Source: Lepturacanthus savala
Taxonomy: Eukaryota > Chordata > Actinopteri > Scombriformes > Trichiuridae
Length of the DNA stretch: 64,000 nt
Assembly: GCA_030544235.1 (NCBI GenBank)
Contig: CM060461.1
Coordinates: forward strand, 619,001-683,000
Direction of reading: 5' to 3'
The position numbers were made by a program, and so were the translations under genes. Shown here one piece after another: positions 13,201 to 22,512 of this stretch. Every line of letters starts with the position of its first letter. Within the stretch, counting starts at the first letter, position 1. The notes beneath the pieces are model-generated. The model had not been told where the DNA came from. It saw only the letters and a list, made by a program, of their open reading frames with translations, and did not search any database.

Positions 13201-16200
13201 ATTTATGCGTCAAAAACAGGCAATGTCATTGAGAACGCGCACACGCACGCACGCACGCACGCACACACACGCACACACGCACACACACTCTATGATTATG
13301 CTGCGCTTCATTGCACTCGGAGCACAGATGGATCCGACCTCCGAATTGGAGGTTGAACTCCAAATTGCGACTCTGGTTTGAATCAGCCTGATTCAGAGGG
13401 AATGACATCAAAGCAAGATGGCATCACACAAGGCTTCTTATTTTACACACTAGATGTTTAAGCAAGGGTAAAGATTTGTAAATTATTGAAAAGGGAACTC
13501 TTTGATGGCTGAAAGGCATCCAAACAAACATCACCTTACTGTGGCCCGGCTATGTTTTCCAAGCTTGCACCATGGAACCCATAGACCTCGGATGTCATAC
13601 TTTCTGACTCAGATCTTTCCGAGTTCCGACTACAATTCAACGTAGGATAACATCTGTCGAAGATGGCAGCTACGTGTTTATATCTATGGGCAGCTCTGAA
13701 GTTGATCTGACGTCAAACAGAAGATGTTAGTAACAGATTTTTTTTCAAAGTCGTTACTAAGTGGATAAATAAATGCTCACAACTCCACACAACCCTTTAA
13801 AAGAAGCAGATATTTTCACTTGCTGTACAGGTTAGTTGTCAACTTGACATTGTAGCTCTCTCTCTGTGCGTGTGTGTGCTGTGTGTCGTAGTAGTATAGT
13901 ATACTTACCCAGGTGGAACCATGTTTACAATACACGCTAACCCAAGAAGAGTGAGTTAAAACAATAGTTTTTTTTTTCATTTTTCACCTTAATTTATGGA
14001 TGTTTCATACCAGTCCGAAAAATTGCTACAATTTATTTTATGGAAGTTTCTCATCTGGCGCATATGCCAAAAAAATTCCTGACTTCAGGGTTTACCTATG
14101 CTATCCAAAAAGACGCAGTAGATTCACCCCCCATGATGCTCTGGGGCCTCCCAGCATGTCCTGGGAAAATGAGAACTTGCAAATTATTAAAAAAAAAAAC
14201 TCACCTTTGAGTCGTTTAATTCACTATGCCGGCCACAATAAAAAAAACTATTCCGAGAAAAATAAATAAATAAAAAAGAAAGTCCTCGCTTCCAAGACAC
14301 AGCACCACCTATATGATGGTCTATAATACCGGCCACTTTATTAGGTACACCATGCTAGTAACGGGTTGGACCTTTTGCCTTCAGAACTGCCTCAATTCTT
14401 CGTGGCATAGATTCAACAAGGTGCTGGAAGCATTCCTCAGAGAGTTTGGCCCATATTGACATGATGGCATCACACAGTTGGCGCAGATTTGTCGGCTGCA
14501 CATCCATGATGCGAATCTCCCGTTCCACCACATCCCAAAGATACTCTATTGGATTGAGATCTGGTGACTGTGGAGGCCATTTGAGTACAGTGAACTCATT
14601 GTCATGTTCAAGAAACCAGTCTGAGATGATTCCAGCTTTATGACATGGCGCATTATCCTGCTGAAAGTAGCCATCAGAAGTTGGGTACATTGTGGTCATA
14701 AAGGGATGGACATGGTCAGCAACAATACTCAGGTAGGCTGTGTACCAAGGGGCCCAAAGAGTGCCAATGAAAATATTCCCAACACCATTACACCACCAAT
14801 ACCAGCCTGAACCGTTACAACCATACAAGGCAGGATGGATCCATGCTTTCATGTTGTTGACGCCAAATTCTGACCCTACCATCCGAATGTCGCAGCAGAA
14901 ATCGAGACTCATCAGACCAGGCAACGTTTTTCCAATCTTCTATTGTCCAGTTTCGATGAGCTTGTGCAAATTGTAGCCTCAGTTTCCTGTTCTTAGCTGA
15001 AAGGAGTGGCACCCAGCATGGTCTTCTGCTGCTGTAGCCCATCTGCCTCAAAGTTCGACGTACTGTGCGTTCAGAGATGCTCTTCTGCCTACCTTGGTTG
15101 TAACGGGTGGTTATTTGAGTCATTGTTGCCTTTCTATCAGCTCGAACCAGTCTGGCCATTCTCCTCTGACCTCTGGCATCAACAAGGCATTTCCGCCCAC
15201 AGAACTGCCGCTCACTGGATATTTTTTCTTTTTCGGACCATTCTCTGTAAACCCTAGAGATGGTTGTGCGTGAAAATCCCAGTAGATCAGCAGTTTCTGA
15301 AATACTCAGACCAGCCCTTCTGGCACCAACAACCATGCCACGTTCAAAGTCACTCAAATCACCTTTCTTCCCCATACTGATGCTCGGTTTGAACTGCAGG
15401 AGATTGTCTTGACCATGTCTACATGCCTAAATGCATGTTGCCACCATGTGATTGGCTGATTAGAAATTAAGCGTTAACGAGCAGTTGGACAGGTGTACCT
15501 AATAAAGTGGCCAGTGAGTGTATATCTATGCCTTAATTACGTTAGCTTGCTACAAACCTTCAACATCCCATTATAATCACGCTCTCAGCAGTGGTATCCG
15601 CATCGTTACTAGGCAACAAAGCAGGTTGACTGCTTGTGAACAGCGCTGCACAGAGGTTTCCAAATGGAAATGATTACTCATAATTTACATATTTTGGGCT
15701 TTTTTCAGCCTCTACAATTGAGGGGAATTGTTGCTACTGGTAGTGGGAACTGTCGCTTAAACAAATGGTTAAAATGTTTTTTGCTGCACCAAAATAATTA
15801 AAAACAAAACAAAAAAAAATGTTTAAATTTTCCCAGACTGGATTTCCAGCACTGTGACAGAGTATATAGGTCCTTCTCCAAAAATTTGCATATTGTGATA
15901 AAGTTCATTATTTCCTGTAATGTACTGATGAACATTAAATTTTCATACATTTTAGATTCATTACGCACCAAATGAAGTAGTTCAAGCCTTTTATTGTAAT
16001 ATTGATGATTTTGGCAAAAAAGTAAAGAAAAACCAAAAATCCCTATCTCAAAAAATTAGCATATTTCATCCCACCAATAAAAGAAATGGGTTTTTAATAC
16101 AAAAAAGTCAACCTTCAAATAATTATGTTCAGTTATGCACTCAATACTTGGTCGGGAATCCTTTTGCAGAAATGACTCCTTCGACGTGGTGTGGTATGGA

Positions 16201-19200
16201 GGCAATCAGCCTGTGGCACTGCTGAGGTGTTATGGAGGCCCAGGATGCTTCAATAGCAGCCTTAAGCTCATCCACAGTGTTGGGCCTGGCGTATGGGGTT
16301 CAGGTCAGGAGAGTCAGCAGGCCAATTGAGCCCAGTAATACCAAGGTCAGTAAACCATTTACCAGTGGTTTTGGTACTGTGAGCAGGTGCCAGGTCGTGC
16401 TGAAAAATGAAATCTTCATCTCCATAAAGCTCTTCAGCAGAAGGAAGCATGAAGTGCTCCAAAATCTCCTGATAGCTCGCTGCATTGACCCTTCCCTTGA
16501 TAAAACACAGTGGACCAACACCAGCAGCTGACATGGCACCCCATACCATCACTGACTGTGGGTACTTCTAATTTCTTTCTGTGTCTTACCCTCCTGCGTG
16601 GGTGTCAATGATGGCCTTCTGGACATCAGTCAGGTCGGCAGAGTAATGAACCAGGCTGGGAGTTTTTAAAAGCCTCAGGAATCTTTTGCAGGAGTTAACT
16701 CGTTGATTCAGATGATTAGGTAAATAGCTTGTTTAGAGTACCTTTTCATGATATGCTAATTTTTTGAGATAGGAATTTTGGGTTTTCATGAGCTGTATGC
16801 CAAAATCATCAGTATTAATACAATAAAAGACCTGAAATATTTCAGTTGGTGTGCAATGAATCTAAAATATATGAAAGTTTAATTTTCATCATTACATTAT
16901 GGAAAAGAATGAACTTTTTCACAATATGCTAATTTTTTTAGAAGGACCTGTAATAAATGAGCTCTGACAGTTTAGTAGTCAATAGTTTGATTGCAGGACA
17001 TGTACTTGCTTTAAAGCTGTAAGTAATCCTTTCATTGTTGCCTGTTTTACAGAACAAGAACAGAAAACAGACATACCCATGTCTTTCTTGACAATGTTGT
17101 AAAAGACGCCTCCCTGCTGGAATAAGTGCGGCAGCTTCTTTGCATACGACCAAACATCTTCACCTGGAGGAAACACAGAGAGGAAGGAGTCACACAATGT
17201 TAACGAAGATTTAAAAACACAGCAAACATTCAGCACAGAAATTTTAAATGTCCTTACAATCATGTAACACCACAGCTCTTCTGTAACTGGAGTGTTCAAT
17301 TATATGAACATTTTTCTCCCCAGTTAAAAGTGAACAATGTTGATTACAATTTTAGAAATCTGCTGTAGCAATTTTATTAATTATTTAGTTGCCAACTGTT
17401 TGATTAATCATTCTTTATTAAAAGAATGATCATTCTTTATTAAAAGAATGATTAAATTAAAAGCAAAATTATCTAGTATAAGTTTTCAAATTAATGGATA
17501 TTTTTTGGTTTATTTTGTCATCTGAAATAAAGTGAATATCTTTGGGGTTGTGGACGAGAAAAATATCTGAGGATATTATCTTTGGCTTTTTGGAAACACT
17601 GATCCACCTTTTTCTGACATTTTATTCATCAAGCTATTCAATTACCCTGTGGCTCAGAATTCAACTGGACATAATTAATGAAAGTGGTTTCCTTCTGCAC
17701 TAATAAACCCTGTGGTTGTGTCTCTGTCTGTTAACTAAAACAGGAAGCGGAAACTATTGAAAAAAGAACAAAGATATACGAATAAACATAAGGCTCAGTA
17801 ATGATAATAATATGCAGATTATCTCATTCTTCCTACGTTGTCTTTTGACAATAATCACAAACTTGAAATTCCAATTGATTTCTTGGGATGAAAAAAACAG
17901 CTTATTTTACTGAGCAACAAGTACAACACAAAACATTCAAGATAACTTATTTTTGTTTACCTGTGATGGAAAATATTTCAAATATCATACGTTATAAGAT
18001 AAAATATCTAGGTTGTCTTGATAAAAAGAGAAAAGTATCAGTAGCTAAAAGCAGATATGATATTAGTATTAGAACATGTTTTACTGATCTGCAGCTGTGT
18101 GAACTCGTGAGTTCAGATGAGCTAACTGATGTTTTGTTTGAGAACTGGACGGGAGGATTATTGAATATAAGCTCTTGCTAACAGGAAGTGCGGTGTCAGG
18201 CCTGCAGAGTGCGACTGAAACAGACGCTCTCTGTCATGCTGCCTGCCTGCTGACCAACCGATCTGTTTATCACAATGCAGCTACAACCTTTGACCCTTTT
18301 GGCAGGTGAGATAGGACAGAACGGAGGGACAAGATGCCTGAGTCAGCACACACACAATCTCACTAACGCACACAGTCCTGCTGTAGTGGGCGTCGCCTGT
18401 GACGCTCAATCTGCTGCTCATCTGATGCCTGCAGCTTGTTGTTCACCTGCCTATTGTGACCAATCAGGAGCTGGCATGCATATGCACTACACACCTGGAC
18501 CGAAGCACATAAACAAAAAGCCGAGAAAACACCACACACTGCCTCAACAACTGCAGTTGTTGGACAAGATATTGTTCCAGAAATAACCATGATAAACAAT
18601 ATTATTGTAATTTTAAGACCATTTTATGCCAATATGATATAATAGCAAAATGATGCAAGTTGTCCTTTCCCAGAGACAGTGCTTATAGTCAATGTAAGTA
18701 CATGAATCGATGCAAACTGCATCTTTTTTTCTAAAAATATGTTTGTCTCTTTATGTCACATTAAGTAATGTTTGTTGGATAATATAAAATGAATAATGTC
18801 TTATACTAAAGTAGTGTAAACACATAACCGATTAGTGAACTATTACTTTAATCCTAAACTATTTTGATAATCAATGGATTTGAGTGATTTTTAAGAAGAA
18901 AATTCCAAATTCTCTGGTTCCAGCTTCTCTTTTCTGATTTTTTTTCTGGTTTCTTTAGTCTTCTATAATAGTAAACTGATGACCTGTTGGTCTGGACAAA
19001 AAATACATTTTAGATGGAATCTTCAGCTTTAGGAAACAATAGAATAATTATATAGTTGTTAGTTGAAGCCCTAATATATAGATTTTTTCAATTTTTAAGA
19101 TTCAATCGTTTGCTGTATTAACTGCATATCTCGCATCCCTGTATCCTTACCCATCAAGGTTGCTAGGAGACAGAGGGAGGACATCTCAAGGTCAATGCTG

Positions 19201-21794
19201 TCCTGGAGTTCACGGCCACTCATCCTACCAGACATCATGGCGTCCTCACTCTTCACTGAGTGTGAGCTGGAAGCGCGAGGTATGGAGGCCGGGGGGCTGC
19301 TCTTGTCCTCCGGTCCCCTCAGAATCTCCACCGTCACCCTATCGCCGTGCTGCAGAGCCACTGGCTCGTTCTCCTCCTCGTCCTTTGGCGGCACCAGCTC
19401 TTTGGGCGGGAAGCCGTAGCGGATGCACTGCAGCAGTGGCGGCACTCCGAACTGGTTGGTGACGCTCCTTTGCAGCTCAGAGAAGGTGGTGTGCGCCTGC
19501 AGGGTCAGCATGGCCTGCCGGCCATCGCTAGTGGTCACACGGATTTTCTTCTCCTTGATGGACACAGAGGGGGAGGTAGAGGACTTGGTGGGCGTGGCCG
19601 GGGCTGAAGAGGAGGATATTTCGGGAGAACCACTGGGGGAGGATGCCCTTCCGTGGCCTTTCTGCTCCTGCTTCAGCCGGTCAGTCCTGCGCTTCTGCTT
19701 AATAAAGGCCTGCTCACTGATGCTCTGCTGGAGGCTGCGCTCCGCCCGGCTCATTGTCAGCTCCTCCTTGTGGATCGTCTTCGCCTTCTGCCCCGTCAGG
19801 ATGATCTTAGTCGGCGGCTGGGGATCCACCATCTGCGTGGTCTCGGCAGTGTCAGTGAGGCGCTGGACATGGGCCCCGTCAATGGACACCGGGTTATATT
19901 CGTCTGGGTTCTTCTTGGCAGTGTGGTGTAGGATGGTGTTGACCACTTTCTGCACCAGGATCTCACTGCCGAACTCGCCAGGGAAGTGCTTAGTGACCAG
20001 CTTCATGGCCACGTCATACACATTGCTGTTCAATGCAGGCTCAGTCTCATACTGGAACCAGTACACCGTCTCCCGTACCACCCGACCCCCCCACTCCAGC
20101 GTGATGGGAAATGCTTCAGGCAGGTTGTCATACTCCTTCCCTTCCCAGTAGTGCTTGAACCCACACCCGCACTTACCGCCCTGGGAGCGGGTGTTGGTCC
20201 TGTCCCCGTCCAAGTAGACCACCGACCCATTACCATTGATGTGGCGGACCGATGTGCCGTGACACCAATTGCAGGTGTTCAGGGAGCTCAGTTTGTAGTC
20301 TGGAAGGAGGACGTCCCTCTGGGGATCGTATGAGCAGACAACATTGTTGAGCGGGAAGCTGTAGTTCTTGTCTGGCCTCAGCTGTCCGTGCGTGGACTTG
20401 GCCAAGTTGTAGAGTTTCCCACCAGGAACCAGCCACTCTGCTGGCACGTGGAGCTCAGAGAGGGCACCGCAGATCAGGCAGCGGTGCAGCCGGTTCTCCA
20501 TCACTGACTTCTTTGCTGCCTCGGTCACCTCCTCTGGTTGAATGCCAATCACTCCGGTGCGTCTGTAGACGTACTGGTGCACGTCAGCCACCAGCGACGG
20601 GTGGATGCTGTGCTTTTCCATAAACACCTCCTCCATGGCATTGACCAGCCTCATCAGGTACTTGTCCTGCAGGCTGCGGTCACCACCAATCACGCAGCTC
20701 CCGTCTAGCTCCAGCTTAATGTACTTCTTGATGAGCTCCTGCGGGACACCCCAGGCCTTGGGCAGAAGGCGGGCCGGCAGCTTCGGCAGCACCGTGTTCT
20801 TGATTCCCACCAGGGGGATGTAGTGGTTCCTGCCAGAGCTGCTCCAGGCAATGCAAATGGGTTTGTTGAGCTTCCCGTCCTTGCCTCTGCACTGCTCCTC
20901 CGCCACCAGACCCGGCAGGAAGGTGGCAGAGTAATCCCCGGAGCTCCTCATCCCACTCAGGGAATCCAGTAGGATGATGGGCCGGTGCAGGACGTTGGCG
21001 AGGCCAAATATGTGTATGTTGCGGAGCCCGAGTGGGACGCCCTCAGGTGGAATGAATAGTGGGTCGCACTCGTTGATGATGTCCTCCCACTCGGCGGCAT
21101 CAATAAAATCCTGAAAGAGGGTCTTGTAACGGTCCAGGTTCTGCTTGAAGTTCTGCTTCAGATTCTCCCTCAGGGCGTGCCAGAATAATTCCCTGCCCAC
21201 CAGGGCTCTTGACACGGCATGGACCAGGCAGTGCCCGTCCCCATCTACATGGACAGGTATGAGACATTCCCTGCTGGCGTTGGCTTTCTTCACCTCCTCC
21301 AGCGTGTCATGGAGGTAGATGAGGCTCCCGGACCGGTCTTTACCATAGCCCATGGTGGAAACATGGTCTGGCTCGATCAGGAACGCTCTGTCCCCCAGGA
21401 GTGAGCAGTCAAACATCTCCCCCTGGTTCATGTCTTTCAGCAGGTGGGCTTTGCCAGTTTGTTTGTCCATGCCGTACCTGGTGAGGACCGGAGACAGAAG
21501 CTTGCAGTGGTAGTTGGACAGACCCATCACCTTCACCAGCTCGGTCCCTTTCTTCGGGGCCCCGGTGACGCCGAGAAGCGCGTTTCTGAGCAGATTGTGG
21601 AGCACAACATCAGGATCCGTCACCTCCTCCACGTTGATCAGGTTCTTCTGCTCGTGGCGCTGACCGCACTCGGTACATTCGATGCTAACGGAGCCGTGAG
21701 CAGGGAAGAAAAGCCTCGCCTGACATTTCGGGTCTGGGCAGGTACCCGACAAAATACGCTTGTCTTTCTTCTTTGAGCTCTGCAGCAGTGACAT
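438..21794 (-). CDS. vcpip1: vcpip1, complete split coding region (3 exons): VCP-interacting OTU deubiquitinase
   Basis: The product is an OTU-family cysteine deubiquitinase that, in the known family, binds the AAA ATPase VCP/p97 and acts in Golgi and ER reassembly after mitosis and in DNA repair. The joined exons (19151-21794, 17077-17163, 438-1213) give 3507 nt, 1168 residues plus stop, close to the human protein of about 1220. Visible parts: an N-terminal zinc ribbon (Cys19, 24, 40, 43); the OTU core with catalytic Cys189 in GDGHCLVH and His324 in GRNHYIP; later Cys pairs at 439/442, 508/511 and 542/544; a UBX/ubiquitin-like fold at about 749-825; and a conserved acidic tail ending in TEPMDHS. 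Both introns are GT-AG and phase 1. I start at the ATG at 21794; the frame stays open back to a GTG at 21833, but the ATG is better placed against the human N terminus. It is transcribed divergently from the myc gene. Recognition is by conserved sequence; the function is family knowledge. Confidence 0.97.
1395..1712 (+). repeat. Dispersed SINE-like/LINE-tail repeat, copy 1
   Basis: One of at least eight copies in this window of the same repeat. The shared order is: a start like ggttagcgctgttgcctcac, a block like tgtgtggagtttgcatgttc, then ccacagtccaaaaacatgct, gagtgtgtgagtgaatggtg, and an end near cctaatgaggaataagc. Near-identical repeats are widespread in fish genomes. I do not give a family name because I could not compare it with a repeat library. 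Confidence 0.75.
2169..2325 (+). repeat. Dispersed SINE-like repeat, truncated copy 2
   Basis: It starts ggggcgacacggtggagcag and runs through the gcgctgttgcctcacagcaa and gtgttctccccgtgtctgcg blocks. It stops after the tgggttttcactgggta block, so about the last half seen in the full copies is missing. Confidence 0.7.
2600..2636. repeat. CCCT simple repeat
   Basis: Several perfect tandem CCCT units following a CT-rich run. A pyrimidine tract inside vcpip1 intron 2. Confidence 0.85.
3305..4670 (+). mobile_element. Degenerate Tc1/mariner element (family A, copy 1)
   Basis: The left end is cagtggatccagaaagtatt after a TA. The right end is the decayed inverted complement near 4670. Pieces of a Tc1 transposase read on the plus strand in more than one frame: an N-terminal part (3621-3902, HLRDRLVSRHKSGEGY...ASIICKWKKF) and a catalytic part (4000-4449, KILWSDETKIELFG, TVKHGGGSIMLWG). 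An internal deletion joins LSATGTGG straight to the C-terminal NLMELERCCKEEW block, which removes the second catalytic Asp and the final Glu. Frameshifts plus deletion make it inactive. Confidence 0.88.
4671..6975 (+). mobile_element. Degenerate non-LTR retrotransposon (APE + RT), 5' part
   Basis: Broken frames read as a LINE. An AP-endonuclease-like part lies at 4652-5110 (SADVVIISEILF, GYYRPPSATTHG, KLVGDFNWD). Reverse-transcriptase pieces lie at 6007-6201 (LNNCRPI...LAKVLERL), about 6135-6310 (an SGFR/DLSKVFD-like block) and 6371-6691 (GVPQGS, then an LLLNAHKTKVM block). Many stops and frameshifts are present. The pieces and their order fit the CR1/L2 group, but the clade is an inference. 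A Tc1 element at 6976-8581 splits it, and the tail resumes after that. Confidence 0.78.
6976..8581 (-). mobile_element. Nearly intact Tc1/mariner element with 206-bp inverted repeats
   Basis: The element is bounded by TA at 6974-6975 and 8582-8583 and starts cagtggggaaaacaagtatt. Its two ends are inverted copies over about 205 bp with only about one difference that I can see. It sits inside a LINE, interrupting it cleanly. It encodes a Tc1 transposase on the minus strand (8214 down to about 7190). The near-identical ends suggest recent insertion in the lineage. Confidence 0.95.
7378..8214 (-). pseudogene. Tc1 transposase with stop codon at the catalytic Glu
   Basis: The reading frame from the ATG at 8214 gives 278 residues: a paired-like helix-turn-helix N terminus (STVGAIIRKWKK), the first Asp in WSDETKIELFG, GGGSIMLWGCFS, and the second Asp in HDNDPKHTA. 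It ends DLNPI-stop. The next in-frame codons are NLWRELKLRVSQRQ, so the TAA at 7378-7380 replaces the third acidic residue of the DDE triad (normally NPIENLW). A second in-frame stop follows later in the C-terminal NLVK-stop-YRNHL block. Otherwise the frame is unbroken. It cannot make an active full-length enzyme as it stands. Confidence 0.9.
8582..8970 (+). mobile_element. Non-LTR retrotransposon, 3' part after the Tc1 insertion
   Basis: The LINE interrupted at 6975 resumes here. Decayed frames resemble the C-terminal end of a reverse-transcriptase protein (RFITGCKPLTRYVLYS-like block, then an NKSIL-like block), followed by AT-rich sequence. The 3' border is uncertain. Confidence 0.55.
8971..9499. 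other. Intron stretch, nothing recognised
   Basis: AT-rich vcpip1 intron 2 sequence. Only short unconserved open frames; no repeat recognised with confidence. Confidence 0.5.
9500..11085. mobile_element. Foldback (long imperfect inverted repeat) element
   Basis: The left arm (about 9510-9770) and right arm (about 10800-11035) are inverted copies at roughly 80% identity by eye. Shared blocks include cttccaagc, ctgcagcagcc, gtcaagcca, ctgccccaac, aattatgaaattcattaaaa, aaatagtggtatcttaacca and gagtcaca. The middle (9960-10560) carries several degraded direct and inverted copies of gaaagataaatatcgacc and of attccag...gttgaatagatactta. No coding capacity. Class unknown; borders approximate. Confidence 0.75.
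11086..11821. other. Intron stretch, nothing recognised
   Basis: vcpip1 intron 2 between two mobile elements. One more copy of the tgtgaaagataaa motif found inside the neighbouring foldback element occurs near 11360. No conserved coding sequence. Confidence 0.45.
11830..12829. mobile_element. hAT-like non-autonomous element, 1000 bp
   Basis: The ends are inverted: tagagatggaccgatc at the left and gatcggcccatcccta at the right (two differences). Flanks show an 8-bp duplication with one change (gtaagaac 11822-11829, gtacgaac 12830-12837), which fits hAT transposition. Subterminal clusters of gatccgat and ccgatatc occur at both ends. No transposase reading frame remains. Confidence 0.85.
12838..14326. 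other. Intron stretch with CA/CG-rich simple repeat
   Basis: vcpip1 intron 2. It contains a (CA/CG)n tract at 13236-13289 and a locally CpG-richer patch at 13120-13400. No conserved coding segment. Short frames across the simple repeat are artefacts. Confidence 0.45.
13236..13289. repeat. Microsatellite, CA/CGCA units
   Basis: Alternating CA with regular CGCA interruptions. Confidence 0.9.
14327..15520 (-). mobile_element. Tc1/mariner element (family B, copy 1), frameshifted
   Basis: The ends are ccggccactttattaggtac on the left and its inverted counterpart at the right, ending ccagtgagtg before TA (15521-15522). The outermost left bases are altered. On the minus strand a transposase reads in two overlapping frames: 15375-14815 (MGKKGDLSDFERGMVVGARR, a helix-turn-helix with ISRVYREW, then VAWSDESRFLL) and 14924-14355 (FQQDNAPCHKAG, QSPDLNPIEYLWDVVEREI). 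All three acidic catalytic residues are present but split by a frameshift near 14820-14920. A second copy in the same orientation lies at 53910-55083. Confidence 0.93.
15521..15866. other. Intron stretch between two Tc1 elements, nothing recognised
   Basis: AT-rich vcpip1 intron 2 sequence without recognised repeat or coding signal. Confidence 0.45.
15867..16950 (-). mobile_element. Tc1/mariner element (family C), internally deleted
   Basis: It starts taggtccttct after TA at 15865-15866 and ends agaaggacctg before TA at 16951-16952. The inverted ends share gcatattgtga...aagttcatt and further subterminal blocks. The minus strand retains a catalytic fragment of the transposase at 16552-16268 (MMVWGAMSAAGVGP, FQHDLAPAHSTK, LNWPADSPDLNPI), after which the final catalytic block is missing. 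At 1084 bp it is a deleted, non-autonomous copy. Confidence 0.92.
17077..17163 (-). CDS. vcpip1: vcpip1 coding exon 2 (87 nt, 29 codons)
   Basis: A small internal exon between the acceptor tttcctccag and the donor gtatgt. In the phase left by exon 1 it reads G-EDVWSYAKKLPHLFQQGG and then VFYNIVKKDM, a block strongly conserved in vertebrate VCPIP1. It joins exons 1 and 3 without disturbing the frame. Confidence 0.95.
17164..19150. other. vcpip1 intron 1
   Basis: GT-AG intron of 1987 bp. It contains a doubled 22-bp hairpin unit at 17407-17450. No conserved coding sequence. The open frame at 17888-18181 (+) resembles nothing I know and has no splice context. Confidence 0.6.
17407..17452. repeat. 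Tandem hairpin: 22-bp unit, two copies
   Basis: The unit atcattctttattaaaagaa-tg occurs twice in a row with no change. Each copy can fold on itself (attctttt pairs with aaaagaat around the central att). Confidence 0.8.
19151..21794 (-). CDS. vcpip1: vcpip1 coding exon 1 (residues 1-881)
   Basis: One very large exon holds the zinc ribbon, the whole catalytic OTU region and the UBX-like domain, as in other vertebrates. It ends after ATG-G at a consensus donor (gtaagg) directly following the conserved residues LLATLM. Reading through the donor adds a short unconserved tail and a stop at 19095, which is intron. The exon is clearly richer in G+C and CpG than the DNA around it. Confidence 0.96.
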
Positions 21795-22000
21795 TTCGAG
21801 CGGAGAAAAGCTTAAACTACACGTAAACTTCACACAATCATGATAGTCCGGCTGTCAGACGTGCTTCAACTCTGCTAAGTAGAGTTATTTACCAGGATAA
21901 CACAAGAACAACACGGAAGCGGCTGTTTTTTTTCTCTAGCAACTGACCGTTGAAAAACGTAATTACGTCACGGCATTGGGTTATGGGAGTTGTAGTTCCT
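21795..22000 (-). promoter_or_regulatory. vcpip1: vcpip1 promoter region
   Basis: GC- and CpG-richer than the DNA beyond it. On the minus strand it holds a ZNF143-type motif (complement of 21984-21996, ACTACAACTCCCA, which fits ACTAYRNNNCCCR), a CCAAT box (complement of 21975-21979) and a CREB/ATF-like site (TTACGTCA at 21963-21970). There is no obvious TATA box. This pattern is usual for a housekeeping promoter. The start site is not visible. Confidence 0.6.
21984..21996 (-). promoter_or_regulatory. ZNF143/THAP11-type motif
   Basis: Read on the minus strand the site is ACTACAACTCCCA, a full match to the vertebrate promoter consensus ACTAYRNNNCCCR. It lies 190 bp upstream of the vcpip1 ATG. 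Confidence 0.6.
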
Positions 22001-22415
22001 GCCATGTAAACCGTGGCAGTGTGTTTGTGGTTTTGCTTTTTTGGTTTTCTTAAAAGCCAACACATTATATGAAAATTTGTGTTTTATAATTAATCAATCT
22101 AATTGTATTTCTTACAGTATGTAGTAAGAAAACACAGAACTATATATTAAAATAATATCCTCAGCAAAAAATATGTTAAAATTGTGAGATTTAAGTTTTC
22201 ATTTATGATGACTGCTGATGTGTTTTGTGTTGATCTTTTTTCTTTATTTGTTTCATTATTTTACTGGTAAGATTTTTGTGATTTTATCCTGGACAATATT
22301 ACCTGTTAATTTTAGTTGTTTTTTTTCTTATTTGATCAATCTAATTTTATTTCTTACAGAGTTTATATTTTAATGTTAATAAATGAAAATATTTTAATTT
22401 GAATGCAAATGTGTA

Positions 22416-22422
<7 letters not shown>

Positions 22423-22510
<88 letters not shown>
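22423..22510. repeat. (TA)n microsatellite, about 88 bp
   Basis: Uninterrupted TA repeat. Confidence 0.95.

Positions 22511-22512
<2 letters not shown>

Noticed and set aside
17888..18181. 97-codon open frame in vcpip1 intron 1
   Set aside because: No recognised domain, AT-driven composition, and no splice or promoter context.
19423..20151. 242-codon open frame on the plus strand, and several others between 19160 and 21776
   Set aside because: Antisense shadows of the large GC-rich vcpip1 exon 1.
21795..21833. Thirteen extra residues before the vcpip1 ATG (start at 21833)
   Set aside because: The codon at 21833 is GTG, and the extra residues do not match the family; the ATG at 21794 is the better start.
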